Shown here in pieces: positions 18,013-26,504 of a stretch of DNA of 64,000 nt. The notes beneath the pieces were generated by a model. It searched no databases, had not been told where the DNA came from, and saw nothing but the letters and a program-made list of their open reading frames with translations. The DNA is taken from the NCBI GenBank assembly GCA_017506865.1, contig JAFCMP010000059.1:62001-126000 (forward strand), in the 5' to 3' direction. Numbering within the stretch: position 1 is the stretch's first letter; every line of letters begins with the position of its first letter. The stretch is from Tribonema minus (Eukaryota; Sar; Xanthophyceae; Tribonematales; Tribonemataceae). The position numbers and the translations under genes are program-made.

Positions 18013-20328
18013 ATGCCGAAAAAACGACCCAAACGTGAACTCACGGCAACAGAGATAGAAGAGAGGCGCAAGGACGTAGCAGATAAGCGCAAGAAGAAGA
18101 AAGAAGACACATCGGTCAACAACTATCGCAATCGCCTCATCCACGCTTTCGGCGAGCGCGTCGTGCAGAAGCTGGATAAGGATGGCGTTGTGCAAGGGCT
18201 GTACAGCGAGTCTCAGGACCAGGAGGAGTTGTTCTTGCGTGCCTTCGACCGCATGAGGAACAAACACTTTGTCCCTCGGCATCGCGTCGTATCCATCGGA
18301 CTGCGCACGGTGCTGAAGGATACGGCCCTGAAGTACGACATACTGTGCAAGATGAACGAGTTAGTGGAGTACTTCTCAAAGGTCCGCGTGTATGCATCGC
18401 TCTTCTCCAACTTCGTCGTAATCAGTTGCCTGGACTCGACGACACCCCTACCGCAGATCGACTCGGCGTTCTTCAGGGACTGCTTTGGCGTTTTCTGCTA
18501 CCCGACTAGGCAAAATCCCCTGTCGGAGTACATGGAGAGATTCACCAGTCTGACGGACTTACCAGCGTTTCCTGCACCACCTCTTACCAAGGAGGTCAAG
18601 AACGATCAAGCCACCAAGCTCTGGACTGCCACGAAAACCAGGATGGAAGTCCATTACCAATCGCGCGTGAAGGGCATTTCAAACTGGGTGCTCCGCAGCC
18701 TCATCCGTCCTCACCACACCGACATCACCGACAAGGCATTCTCCGCGAAGATCCACAAGCTGGTCACCTTCATCGACACATGTGCTTCCAGCGAGGGAGT
18801 AGATGCGAAGCTTGAAGAGCTGGGGTTCGACAAGCCACCATACGTGGACGCCGTGAAGACGTTTGCGGAGCGGGCCAAGAAGCAGACCACCGTCACCAAT
18901 CAGATACAGCACTGGTACGACCTGCAGAAAGAGTACGTGGATGAGCCGAGACGCAGGTTCGAGCTGATGGTGAGGATAGCCATCAAGATGTATCCTGGGA
19001 AGGACAAGGCCAGCAAGACTGCCCGATCAACTTATCTCAAAGCGCAGCTCATCGGCAAGGCGCCCCCCAAGATCTTGGCTCCTCTCCCGATGGCTTCTCC
19101 CAAGGCAGCTTTCATCCGCATCGATAAGTCTACAATGAAGGCGCTCTTCCCGTCTCTCGACATACAGATGGGACCATGGGGGTATAGTGCATTTCTTGAT
19201 CCCTACAGCAAGCTGGCTAACATCAGGTGCCTGCGCAACTCGACATGGGGCAGGAGCGAACGCGGAATGATGGCCGCGATCGGCAATCAGGACATGACCG
19301 AGTGCCCGTGGCTCGTAGCTCCCACGTTTGAGACCGATGGTCATCAGATGAAGCTATGCCTGCTGACGTCTGACGCGACCAACGGTGGAGCTCCCGGGGT
19401 GAGATACCTCAACGACGCCGGCTACAAGTTGCGCACCAAGAATGTCCCTTTGCAGACGATACTGGATCTCGGGAGGGGCGTCTACAACGACACGGGCATC
19501 ATCTACGGAGGGCGCGAGGCAGTCGATGACGTGTACATAGGAGGGATCGACCCGGGCATCATCAAGCCTATCAACTGCATATACGGTACAGGGGCTGCAT
19601 GGAGAGACATGAAGGGCGCACTGACACACGACACCGCTTTCGAGTATGTCGTCGTCACCGAGGATGACATCAAACAGATGTACAACCGGGGGCGAAGCAG
19701 CCACAACGAAGCGGTCATGCGTTCCCGTACACCATATGGACAGGCCTTGAAGACGCTGTGGAAGTATCGCAAGAAGTCATCACGTCTCCAAGACATCATC
19801 GCCTACTGCCGTACCTGGAGGTCTGTCGAATCACTATATTGGGCGGAGATACTCAAGAAAGTGCGCAAGGTACGGAGGTTCGAGCGGTTTCGCAACATCC
19901 AGACCCAGGTGCAGAACATCAGGAAGAAGATCACGACGCACCTGCAAGGGCGCAGGGGGCTCCTCGTCTTCGGCAATGGCTCTTTCAAGGCAAAGAAGGG
20001 GCACATATCTGTGCCACGCAAACAGATAGTGAGGGCATTGGCAATTGAGTGTGCTGTAGTTATGGGCGACGAGTACGGATCTAGCAAGTACAGTCCCCTG
20101 TGTGGACACGAGTTAGTAAACCTCGACAACGGAGAAGGCAGGCGTACAAGGGTGTGCTCAATTCCCCTTTGCCGCACTGACACGTTCGATAGGGATGATG
20201 GTGGCGTGGGTGGTATTGTCAAGACGTTCTTGAGTCGCTTCGGCGCTGGGTCGTGTAGGAGGCGCAGAGTAGAACAAGACGATGGGTACTCCACCGAGGA
20301 AGAGTCGTCCGACGTTGAATTGTGGTAA
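18013..20328 (+). CDS. Fanzor, eukaryotic TnpB-like RNA-guided nuclease
   Basis: 771 residues. A Lys/Arg-rich N-terminus (KKRPKRELTATEIEERRK, possible nuclear localisation signal) precedes a long helical region. The RuvC centre is in the C-terminal third: Asp513 in IGGIDPGIIKP, Glu687 in VVMGDEYGSSKYS, Asp728 in TFDRDDGGVGG. Between the last two is a zinc ribbon that looks degenerate: the first CxxC pair reads SPLCGH (Ser for the first Cys) and the second CSIPLC (four residues between). TnpB and Fanzor proteins cut DNA guided by an RNA from their own transposon end. Length and linkage to a non-IS607 transposase suggest the Fanzor1 group. The guide RNA would be sought around 20329-20433. Confidence 0.85.
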   Translation: MPKKRPKRELTATEIEERRKDVADKRKKKKEDTSVNNYRNRLIHAFGERVVQKLDKDGVVQGLYSESQDQEELFLRAFDRMRNKHFVPRHRVVSIGLRTVLKDTALKYDILCKMNELVEYFSKVRVYASLFSNFVVISCLDSTTPLPQIDSAFFRDCFGVFCYPTRQNPLSEYMERFTSLTDLPAFPAPPLTKEVKNDQATKLWTATKTRMEVHYQSRVKGISNWVLRSLIRPHHTDITDKAFSAKIHKLVTFIDTCASSEGVDAKLEELGFDKPPYVDAVKTFAERAKKQTTVTNQIQHWYDLQKEYVDEPRRRFELMVRIAIKMYPGKDKASKTARSTYLKAQLIGKAPPKILAPLPMASPKAAFIRIDKSTMKALFPSLDIQMGPWGYSAFLDPYSKLANIRCLRNSTWGRSERGMMAAIGNQDMTECPWLVAPTFETDGHQMKLCLLTSDATNGGAPGVRYLNDAGYKLRTKNVPLQTILDLGRGVYNDTGIIYGGREAVDDVYIGGIDPGIIKPINCIYGTGAAWRDMKGALTHDTAFEYVVVTEDDIKQMYNRGRSSHNEAVMRSRTPYGQALKTLWKYRKKSSRLQDIIAYCRTWRSVESLYWAEILKKVRKVRRFERFRNIQTQVQNIRKKITTHLQGRRGLLVFGNGSFKAKKGHISVPRKQIVRALAIECAVVMGDEYGSSKYSPLCGHELVNLDNGEGRRTRVCSIPLCRTDTFDRDDGGVGGIVKTFLSRFGAGSCRRRRVEQDDGYSTEEESSDVELW

Positions 20329-20433
20329 AGCGGTAGTATGAAATTCCTTGACGGTCAGTGCGGACGACATGGGGCTGAGGGAGAGGAGACACATGAGGCT
20401 ACTTTGTCGTCTTTGCTTAAGTTGACATCAATG
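20329..20433 (+). other. transposon 3' end, place to seek the guide RNA
   Basis: Non-coding 105 bases between the Fanzor stop and the right terminus. In TnpB and Fanzor systems the guide RNA usually comes from the nuclease gene's 3' end and the adjoining element end. No fold was computed; location is inferred from the family. Confidence 0.3.
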
Positions 20434-20820
20434 GAACACAGCTAGGATACACTCAATGAGCGGCGTGATGCAGCGCTTGCTGATTTCGACGTAGCCGATC
20501 TTCTTCTCGTTCAAACCGTTGATCACAGACGCAAGTTCGCTCACCGTCGTCAGCACCGTCGGAATGTCACCGAGCGTCACCTGGCCATCTGCGAAGACGC
20601 CTCGCATGCACCTCGAGACGCACTCTTGTACGTTAGCACGGACATCCCGCTGACTGATAAAGTCATGAACAGCAGACACGTCAGCGGTGCTCATGATGAC
20701 GTTGACCGTACGAAATGCATCGTCTGGCTTCACCAGAGGCGCCTGCGACTCCGGTGTGATGTCGTTGAAAGCATCGCGCGCCATGCTGTAGACGGCGAGC
20801 GTCAGCGTATCGAGTGACAT
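20428..20820 (-). pseudogene. 5' part of the gene split by the transposon, 130 aa remain
   Basis: From ATG 20820 the frame runs through a helical protein (SKRCITPLIECILAVF) and stops at 20428, where the last two codons are made of transposon end sequence. Skipping the element restores an open frame that continues at 16762 with a hydrophobic helix, so the intact protein would have been about 225 residues with a membrane segment. No family recognised. A truncated soluble product could still be made. Confidence 0.7.
20434..20441. repeat. 8-bp target site duplication, right copy
   Basis: GAACACAG follows the right terminus (…CATCAATG) and matches 16755-16762. Confidence 0.8.
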
Positions 20821-20859
20821 GTTCAGAGCCCAGACAACATTTTATCGGACGCAAAAATA

Positions 20860-21168
20860 ATGTGCGCCTATGAACGAGAAATGGTATTCACGTATGGCAG
20901 GCTCGTCAAGCTGTCACAACCCAGCACACTCGCAGTGCAACCAAAGCAGAAGGAGCCAAGGAAATTTTCGAAGCATTGCGACTTCTGCCACAAGCGAGTC
21001 GCTGTATCTGCAGTCATAAAGTGCAGATGCGGTATGACGCTGTGTCACAGACACATTCATTCGGAGACACACAGCTGTGTCCACAATTACAGGCAGCACG
21101 AGCAGCAAAGAGCGGTGAAAGAGATGCTGGCGTTCGGCACCTTGGTGCACAAGGTTGTGAAGATATAA
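20860..21168 (+). CDS. AN1-type zinc finger protein
   Basis: 102 residues. Zinc ligands follow the AN1 spacing: CDFC, KCRC, then CHRHIHSETHSC (C-x2-H-x5-H-x-C). AN1 proteins act in ubiquitin/proteasome stress responses. The N-terminal 40 residues are unstructured and basic. Preceded by CAAAAATAATG, a promoter-like tract seen near other island genes. With the RING-ankyrin and ePHD proteins it forms a set of probable host-control factors. Confidence 0.8.
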   Translation: MCAYEREMVFTYGRLVKLSQPSTLAVQPKQKEPRKFSKHCDFCHKRVAVSAVIKCRCGMTLCHRHIHSETHSCVHNYRQHEQQRAVKEMLAFGTLVHKVVKI

Positions 21169-21319
21169 TACAGTTCCCTTCATTTAAAGACACTCGATCG
21201 CGCTCTCTCTTCGACCGGTGTCTGTAACACGAGGGGCGCTGGAGTCGATGGTGATAGTTGTACAAGTGTCTGGCGACTGCGCCGAAATGCATGGAGAGCA
21301 CTACACGACATATGCTACA

Positions 21320-22114
21320 TCAGGCGTCCTGAGCAGGAGCAACGTGAAAACGGCGAGGCAGGCCGTGAAAAGCCCATGGAACCACTCCAGGCGGGGCGTG
21401 AATGGCGTGGACGCTTTCCTTAGCCACAGAGAACGCCTCCAACATATTGATGCGGTAGCCGCTGCACTTCTCTGTCTGCCATTCGTTATTCTCGGCCGCT
21501 TTAGTAAATTGAGCTAGCCAATCTGCTATCAGAGTGTGCATCTCGGCCGTTTGACTGGTCCATAATTCTACAGCTTCATCCGAATGGCCATCGTCTCTGC
21601 GAAGGACGCCGTACTTCATGATGGAGTCGGACACAACAGCGGGTTTCCCGTCGCATTTAGCAATGACGAACTTGTCCAGTGCGAGGTACAGCGCAAACAG
21701 CGTCTGAGTATGACATGCGAAGGCGCCTTGGAATTTAAGTACGAGATCTCGCCCTCCCGCACCGCTAGTCACCTGCTTCTGAACCTCGACGAAGGCGACC
21801 AGATGGCGCAGCATCAAGAACACCATAGCGTCGAAGAAGGCATACACGACGTCCAGAACGCCATCGCGAGGAGTCAGGTACTTCGGCGGAGGCCTCGATT
21901 TCCTGCGCTGTTGAAGGGCGACGATGGAGTCGATTGGAGTCGGGAAGCGGAAAGGAGTGGGTCCCTGCATCGAAAACGCTTCGGACGTCGGCGGTGGTGG
22001 TGGGTCAGTTGGGCTCGCCGGCGTGGGAGGAGACGTGGCCGAGAAGCAAGCCTGAGGTTTCAAAGCTTGAATGGCGAGCGTGCTCATCATTTCCGTTGCT
22101 GCCGTGGTGGGCAT
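21320..22114 (-). CDS. unknown protein with Pro-rich N-terminus
   Basis: 264 residues. Residues 25-60 are low-complexity (SPPTPASPTDPPPPPTSEAF); the rest is helical with one hydrophobic segment (VLDVVYAFFDAMVFLMLRHLVAF) that may span or line a membrane. No family recognised. Tail-to-tail with the AN1 gene. Confidence 0.6.
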   Translation of the reverse strand: MPTTAATEMMSTLAIQALKPQACFSATSPPTPASPTDPPPPPTSEAFSMQGPTPFRFPTPIDSIVALQQRRKSRPPPKYLTPRDGVLDVVYAFFDAMVFLMLRHLVAFVEVQKQVTSGAGGRDLVLKFQGAFACHTQTLFALYLALDKFVIAKCDGKPAVVSDSIMKYGVLRRDDGHSDEAVELWTSQTAEMHTLIADWLAQFTKAAENNEWQTEKCSGYRINMLEAFSVAKESVHAIHAPPGVVPWAFHGLPRRFHVAPAQDA

Positions 22115-22947
22115 CGGCGGGTGTGGGCGTTACTACTCTAGAATTCAGCGGCTGAGCTGAGCGGGTGGCGGACTTTTTAGGGCCGAGGGTGACGCAGGCC
22201 GTTGCTGTGGGTGGCATAATGGCGGGCGGACGATGCTGAGCGTGCTTCACCAGGGATGTGAACACTCGGCGTGCTGATTATTCCCAGTCGGTGCGTGTGC
22301 AGTGGTGTTGTGAATGCTCGGGCTCAGTCGAGGGGCCGCGGGAAATTATGACGTCCGTTAGCGGGTAGAAGCAGCTGTCCCCCAGAGTGACGTATGTGCG
22401 GGCGCTCTTTGGAAAATCAATCGCAACTTGAAGGCGTCATAACAGAAAGGAAATGGCCAGATTGAGCCAGCTGGTGGGGCTGACACAGAAGACCGACGGC
22501 GGCTTCAGAGTGAAACGCGTGCTGTATGCGTCAGCGTCGGTTGGCGGTTGACACGTATTAGCGTCATCGTCTGTGCGATGTGGCTGCTGTGGCAGGGATG
22601 TTTCACGACCAGCGCCGTCCAGCGCCGTCAGCAATTGTGCGTCCGCGCGTGTTGAACATGTAGACTCGCATGTACATTCCGAGGTGCTGGTTGCCCGGCC
22701 CGACCTCTCATTGAAATGATGTCTTTTGACGGCTACATACTTCGATCACCATGGCGTCGATCACGTTAAACGCACAGCTTGCAGAGGCACACCTGACACC
22801 ATGGCAATCAAACCGGCTGTCAGATGCCTTAAAGTACCTCGGCAATTTGTAGGCGCCATCTGCATCTGAATATTCAGATAAATACCGAAGGCTAACCGTT
22901 TGATCGAAAAGCCGAGCTCTCCTCTCTCCTCTCACAACTGAACGAGC
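22115..22947. other. gap without convincing gene
   Basis: Divergent region between the Pro-rich gene (minus) and the ePHD gene (plus). A 65-residue minus frame at 22437-22634 lacks family-like features. Largest empty stretch of the island; it probably carries regulatory sequence. Confidence 0.4.
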
Positions 22948-24222
22948 ATGGAGTGCTTTTACTGCGAACAGGACACCACCTACGAAGCCAAATGGCACGA
23001 CAGAGATGCGCCTCTGGGGCTCCCGATCATGGTCCCCATCGACCGCGAGAAGGCCACCCGCGCCCACGGAGTCTGCGCCATGTTCTTCGGCCTCTACACC
23101 AAGCGCCCGGTAACGTGCGGTCTGTGCAATAGCCCCTCCAACGCAGCCGTCAAATGCACCCATCCGCACTGTTCTGAGTACGTGCATCCATGGTGCGCGT
23201 CCAAGCTCGTCCAAGGCCGCGTCAACCTGACCATTCAGTGCAACACGGTCTTCCGCGAGATCTACTGCGAGCTTCACGGCAACGGCAGGTTCAACTGCAC
23301 CCCGGAGGATACTGTGCTGGCGATCTGCGACACCGCCAGGTACATCGAGGGCTTCTACGGTGCCAGCGCTTTGGAGAAAAACCTTAACCAGACCGTCGTC
23401 AGGTATCTCTCTCCCCAGTCCAGAACACAATTCATGTGCGCCCGCGACTGCTTCGCGACCATAGAGAATACGATCGCCAACACTCTGGGGTTCGCTTACG
23501 ATACCAGCAGCTACATCCACACAGTCCTTAAAGACGCCATCAAGGCCGCAGATAATGCCACGAGGGGATTCGACGATCAGCCGGCTACGCTGGCGCTCAG
23601 CAACGTGCCGGTCAGCTTGATAACTGCTCCAGTACAACCCGACGATTACGTGCTCCCCCCCCTGCCCAGGAGTGACAATCCGTTCTTCATAGACACCATC
23701 AAGCAGCACTTGGTGCTCGACCAGTTCATAGAGGGCGAGCTGGAACATATGGGTCCTGTCGTGCAGGCAGCGCCCATAGCGTCCGTAGCGCACGCAGCGC
23801 CCGTAGCGCCCGTAGCACCCGTCGCACACGTAACGCCCGTAGCGCCCGTAGCGCCCGTAGCATCCGTAGCGCCTGTAGCGCCCGAAGCGTCCGTAGCGTC
23901 CGTAGCGCACGCAGCGCCCGTCGCGCAACTCCAGTCAGACGTAGTCGTGAAGCACGAGCCGGAAGAGCAAGAGCCGACGTTTGTGTGTTTCTTTCGTGGC
24001 TGCCACCAGCAAGCTTTCTGGAGCGGAGCGTTCATCTTTGACGACATCAAGCTAGACCAGTTCCTGTGCCCCGCTCACAGCAGCTCCACTCTCGACCCCG
24101 CAGCCCATGGCATCAACGCCGCCACGGTCGCCGATCTCGATGAGCTGATCAGGACCGCCGCCCTCGAACCTGCCGTCGCCGAAGCCATGGTGTCGCTCCT
24201 GGATGTCCTGGCATTCGCTTAG
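22948..24222 (+). CDS. extended PHD (ePHD) finger protein with APV repeat
   Basis: 424 residues. The first 110 hold Cys/His pairs in the order of the extended PHD module of JADE/BRPF/MLL-type chromatin readers: [42 protein letters not shown] tract at about residues 272-330 repeats (A/S)PVAPVA some fifteen times, then an acidic patch ([10 protein letters not shown]). The C-terminus has a second Cys/His cluster ([18 protein letters not shown]). Likely binds chromatin or host transcription machinery; overlaps the thioredoxin gene's end by 4 bases. Confidence 0.72.
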   Translation: MECFYCEQDTTYEAKWHDRDAPLGLPIMVPIDREKATRAHGVCAMFFGLYTKRPVTCGLCNSPSNAAVKCTHPHCSEYVHPWCASKLVQGRVNLTIQCNTVFREIYCELHGNGRFNCTPEDTVLAICDTARYIEGFYGASALEKNLNQTVVRYLSPQSRTQFMCARDCFATIENTIANTLGFAYDTSSYIHTVLKDAIKAADNATRGFDDQPATLALSNVPVSLITAPVQPDDYVLPPLPRSDNPFFIDTIKQHLVLDQFIEGELEHMGPVVQAAPIASVAHAAPVAPVAPVAHVTPVAPVAPVASVAPVAPEASVASVAHAAPVAQLQSDVVVKHEPEEQEPTFVCFFRGCHQQAFWSGAFIFDDIKLDQFLCPAHSSSTLDPAAHGINAATVADLDELIRTAALEPAVAEAMVSLLDVLAFA

Positions 24223-24575
24223 AGCTCCGACACGCCAGCCTTGATGTTGTCGTACGTGCGTGGTCCCGTGTACGTCTGTGTGGAAGCGCCGCGCGCAAAT
24301 ATAATCGTCGGAAAAGACTTCACACCTCTCTTCTCTTGCATCGCCTTCGCTTCTCCGGTTCCGTCCTCGTACACTTGCACCGTATAACCGTCTTGATCGT
24401 CCACCAGCTTCCGAATCTCGCCGTAGATGCTTCTGCAGTGCGGGCACCAGTCAGCGATGTATATCTCGACGCACGCCACCGCATCATTCTTCATGTATCT
24501 AGCGAGACAAGCGCCCGCGACGCATACGCCCGCAACGGCCGGCAAGAACGACATCGTCTTCGTAGAAACAAACAT
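24219..24575 (-). CDS. membrane-anchored thioredoxin-like protein
   Basis: 118 residues from ATG 24575 (ATG 24554 also possible). N-terminal hydrophobic anchor (FLPAVAGVCVAGACLARYM), then a thioredoxin fold: VEIYIADWCPHCRSIYGEI with the WCPHC redox centre, and VKSFPTIIFARG with the cis-Pro. Probably a thiol oxidoreductase at the ER or virion membrane, as many large DNA viruses have for disulphides in virion proteins. Divergent from 24603, only 27 bp apart. Confidence 0.8.
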   Translation of the reverse strand: MFVSTKTMSFLPAVAGVCVAGACLARYMKNDAVACVEIYIADWCPHCRSIYGEIRKLVDDQDGYTVQVYEDGTGEAKAMQEKRGVKSFPTIIFARGASTQTYTGPRTYDNIKAGVSEL

Positions 24576-24602
24576 TTTTTTTGTTGTCGTGTGGCATATG
24601 CC

Positions 24603-25250
24603 ATGTTCGACGTTTCTGCTGCAGTGCGAGCTTGCGCACCCGTTTACTACTTCGATCACAGGGAAATAGAGTCGCCAGTCAACCTCCAAAAGTTCGTCAT
24701 GACCAAAGCGGAGGTCCCGGACAACACCGTCAGCGCGGTCTTCACACCATCGGCGGACGGCGACGGCGGCTTCATTCATTACTTCCTGTTCTTCATGAGG
24801 GACGCTGGGATGAGCGTCTTCGGCGTCAACCTGGGCTCGCATCGATATGACATCGAACAGACGATCGTGCAGGTGAACGGACAAGGTAAGATCGTGGGAC
24901 TGCAGTTCATGCCGCATAACGTCAAGGAACACTTTTGGATCAAGGACACGTACGACCTGGCCATGATCGTGAGAGATGGTCACCCGCAAGTGTACGTGTC
25001 TCTCGGAAAGCACGGGTGTTACCCCGTGGCCGGCACCGTCACCAGGTACCTGGGCTTCTTGAGCGACGTGTGCGACAACCCTGTCCGGCAAACATTGGAA
25101 GCGGTGATTCTCTCAGACGCCATGGTGAAGTTAAAGTACATCGGCGCCGGGTTTCAGGGCATCAGATCCAGGCTGACGGTGAACAAGTCTGTGCCGACCA
25201 TCCGGTTGTCCGACGTGAGACTTCACAACGTGCTCCCCGTATTCAGGTAG
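24603..25250 (+). CDS. VPS62-like protein
   Basis: 215 residues from ATG 24603. Signature phrases resemble the VPS62/DUF946 family: APVYYFDHREIESPV near the start, FIHYFLFFMRD, GSHRYDIEQTIVQVNG, and HPQVYVSLGKHGCYP near residue 135. That family is found in fungi, plants and protists; its biochemical role is unclear. Intronless here. Confidence 0.55.
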   Translation: MFDVSAAVRACAPVYYFDHREIESPVNLQKFVMTKAEVPDNTVSAVFTPSADGDGGFIHYFLFFMRDAGMSVFGVNLGSHRYDIEQTIVQVNGQGKIVGLQFMPHNVKEHFWIKDTYDLAMIVRDGHPQVYVSLGKHGCYPVAGTVTRYLGFLSDVCDNPVRQTLEAVILSDAMVKLKYIGAGFQGIRSRLTVNKSVPTIRLSDVRLHNVLPVFR

Positions 25251-25294
25251 AGATTATACCTGCGACGCTTCGCTATCTTGTCTGGCGGATCGGC

Positions 25295-25444
25295 CTAAGG
25301 CTTGTCGAACGTGATGCGCAGAGGCTTGCAGAACTTGATGAGGCGAACCGCAGCCTTGGACGGAATCGTGTGCTTGTGATGAACAATTTTCGTTGTCTTG
25401 CGTGTTCTGTTCGGCCGTGGCGTGGGAGGACGAACGTTTCTCAT
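25295..25444 (-). CDS. small basic protein, 49 aa
   Basis: ATG 25444 overlaps the stop of the 25441-25608 gene (ATATGA), a start-stop overlap that suggests linked expression. Rich in Arg/Lys/Pro (RPPTPRPNRTRKTTK) with KAAVRLIKFCKPLRI at the end. A longer frame opening at 25621 contains it but its first half reads as an artefact of the overlapping gene. Confidence 0.45.
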   Translation of the reverse strand: MRNVRPPTPRPNRTRKTTKIVHHKHTIPSKAAVRLIKFCKPLRITFDKP

Positions 25445-25608
25445 ATCTCCACCAGAAACCCGATCAGGATACCCAACATCACAGAAATAAAAAACAACAG
25501 CGCCTTGCCGGACCACCTGTCCTTCCTCACGTTCTTCGTGCGCGCGACGGCCAGCATGAACGACGCCGCGATCATGACAACGTTCTCTAGATCTTCCGAG
25601 TACTTCAT
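25441..25608 (-). CDS. small membrane protein, 55 aa
   Basis: ATG 25608 to TGA 25441. One hydrophobic stretch near the N-terminus (VVMIAASFMLAVA), a positive loop (RTKNVRKDRW) and a clear transmembrane helix (ALLFFISVMLGILIGFLV). Typical of small virion or membrane proteins of large DNA viruses. Overlaps the next gene by 4 bases. Confidence 0.55.
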   Translation of the reverse strand: MKYSEDLENVVMIAASFMLAVARTKNVRKDRWSGKALLFFISVMLGILIGFLVEI

Positions 25609-25646
25609 GTCTCGGCCTCACAGCTCAAGCTGACACTAATGATTGC

Positions 25647-26417
25647 TCAACATTTTTTGAACGCTTCCAAGGCCTCCATCAATTGCCTCTGCGCGTCCCT
25701 GACTCCGAGAGAGGTGCGGATCCTCAGCACCTCTGACGCCCTCTCACAAGCCAGCTGCGTCAGTGAAGGCGGACGTCCCGGCTGAAACGAAGCATCGGTA
25801 TCTGCGCGATAGCAGAACTTTCGGGGCCCGTCTGGTATCTCAGAGATCATACACGCGAGGTCCGCTTCCAGACTTTCTTTCGTCTTCGTCAGCTCGTCCA
25901 CTGTCGATAGAACGCCGACCGATGTCCACCTCTCGACGTCTCTGGCGATGCAATCTATGCGCAGCTTCAATGAATCGATCGAATCGATAGGCTCGAGCTC
26001 GCACACGTCGTCGCGGACCATCACGACCTCGCCCTCTGCCATGTCCCTGGCGGATATGACTGCGACCGAGTCCTTGTTCGGCGAGACGCACAGGACGCAG
26101 TTCCTCTCGTCGGCGGAGAACCTCAGCAGCCTCGTCACCTGACATCTGAATCTCGGCACGTGCGACAGATGCGACGATCGAGCCCTCGATTCAAGGGATT
26201 GACCTGAAGCTATGCACCATCTGGTTGCCGCTGGCTCGATGACGGTACAAGCGAAATCGCGCGCTTCAAGGCTGTACTCGTCAAGCCCGGCGGGCTCGTG
26301 TACGACAGCGCGCTCGAACAACAGCATCGTGTCCTTCGCCACGCTCATCCGCAGCTTGCCGCCGTCGCTACAGAAGCGCAGCGCCACGTGCCTCAATGAG
26401 TTGCCGCACCTGAACAT
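25647..26417 (-). CDS. unknown protein, 256 aa
   Basis: Start ATG 26417 is preferred to the upstream ATG 26525, because the latter would run through a hairpin and the shared promoter region. Contains a probable coiled coil (LKLRIDCIARDVERW, VDELTKTKESLEADL) and a helical tail (RDAQRQLMEALEAFKKC). No family recognised. Divergent from 26505. Confidence 0.6.
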   Translation of the reverse strand: MFRCGNSLRHVALRFCSDGGKLRMSVAKDTMLLFERAVVHEPAGLDEYSLEARDFACTVIEPAATRWCIASGQSLESRARSSHLSHVPRFRCQVTRLLRFSADERNCVLCVSPNKDSVAVISARDMAEGEVVMVRDDVCELEPIDSIDSLKLRIDCIARDVERWTSVGVLSTVDELTKTKESLEADLACMISEIPDGPRKFCYRADTDASFQPGRPPSLTQLACERASEVLRIRTSLGVRDAQRQLMEALEAFKKC

Positions 26418-26447
26418 GTCTCGTTGTCCGTTTGAGCGTACATCTAC

Positions 26448-26484
26448 AAAAAAAATGCACTGCGTTACGCGCAGTGCTTTTTTT
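26448..26484. promoter_or_regulatory. hairpin with A and T tails between divergent genes
   Basis: GCACTGCG (26457-26464), loop TTACG, CGCAGTGC (26470-26477), flanked by A8 on the left and T7 on the right, so a stem of 8 bp can extend by seven A-T pairs past one bulged T. It lies 40 bp upstream of ATG 26417 (minus) and 28 bp upstream of ATG 26505 (plus). Could be a shared promoter operator or a hairpin transcript boundary. Confidence 0.5.
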
Positions 26485-26504
26485 CTCGTGTGTATCCCAA
26501 TGAC

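Larger units (their letters stand above)
16763..20433 (+). mobile_element. complete IS4-type transposon carrying a Fanzor nuclease (3,671 bp)
   Basis: Left end CAATGGTGGCAACTTAG and reverse-complemented right end CATTGATGTCAACTTAA match at 13 of 17 positions and are flanked by the 8-bp repeat GAACACAG. An internal copy ATGTCAACTTTG occurs at 16785. Cargo: IS4-family transposase 16785-17885 and Fanzor 18013-20328, same strand, both uninterrupted. The ends match those of the 225-bp elements at 29280 and 56948 (right end TAAGTTGAC-x2-CAATGG in all three). Intact genes, exact TSD and a cleanly split target gene argue for a recent insertion. Confidence 0.85.

Noticed and set aside
22708..23928. 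406-residue minus frame with RYGRYGRY repeats
   Set aside because: It is the complement of the APV repeat in the ePHD gene, which has ordered Cys/His pairs on the plus strand.
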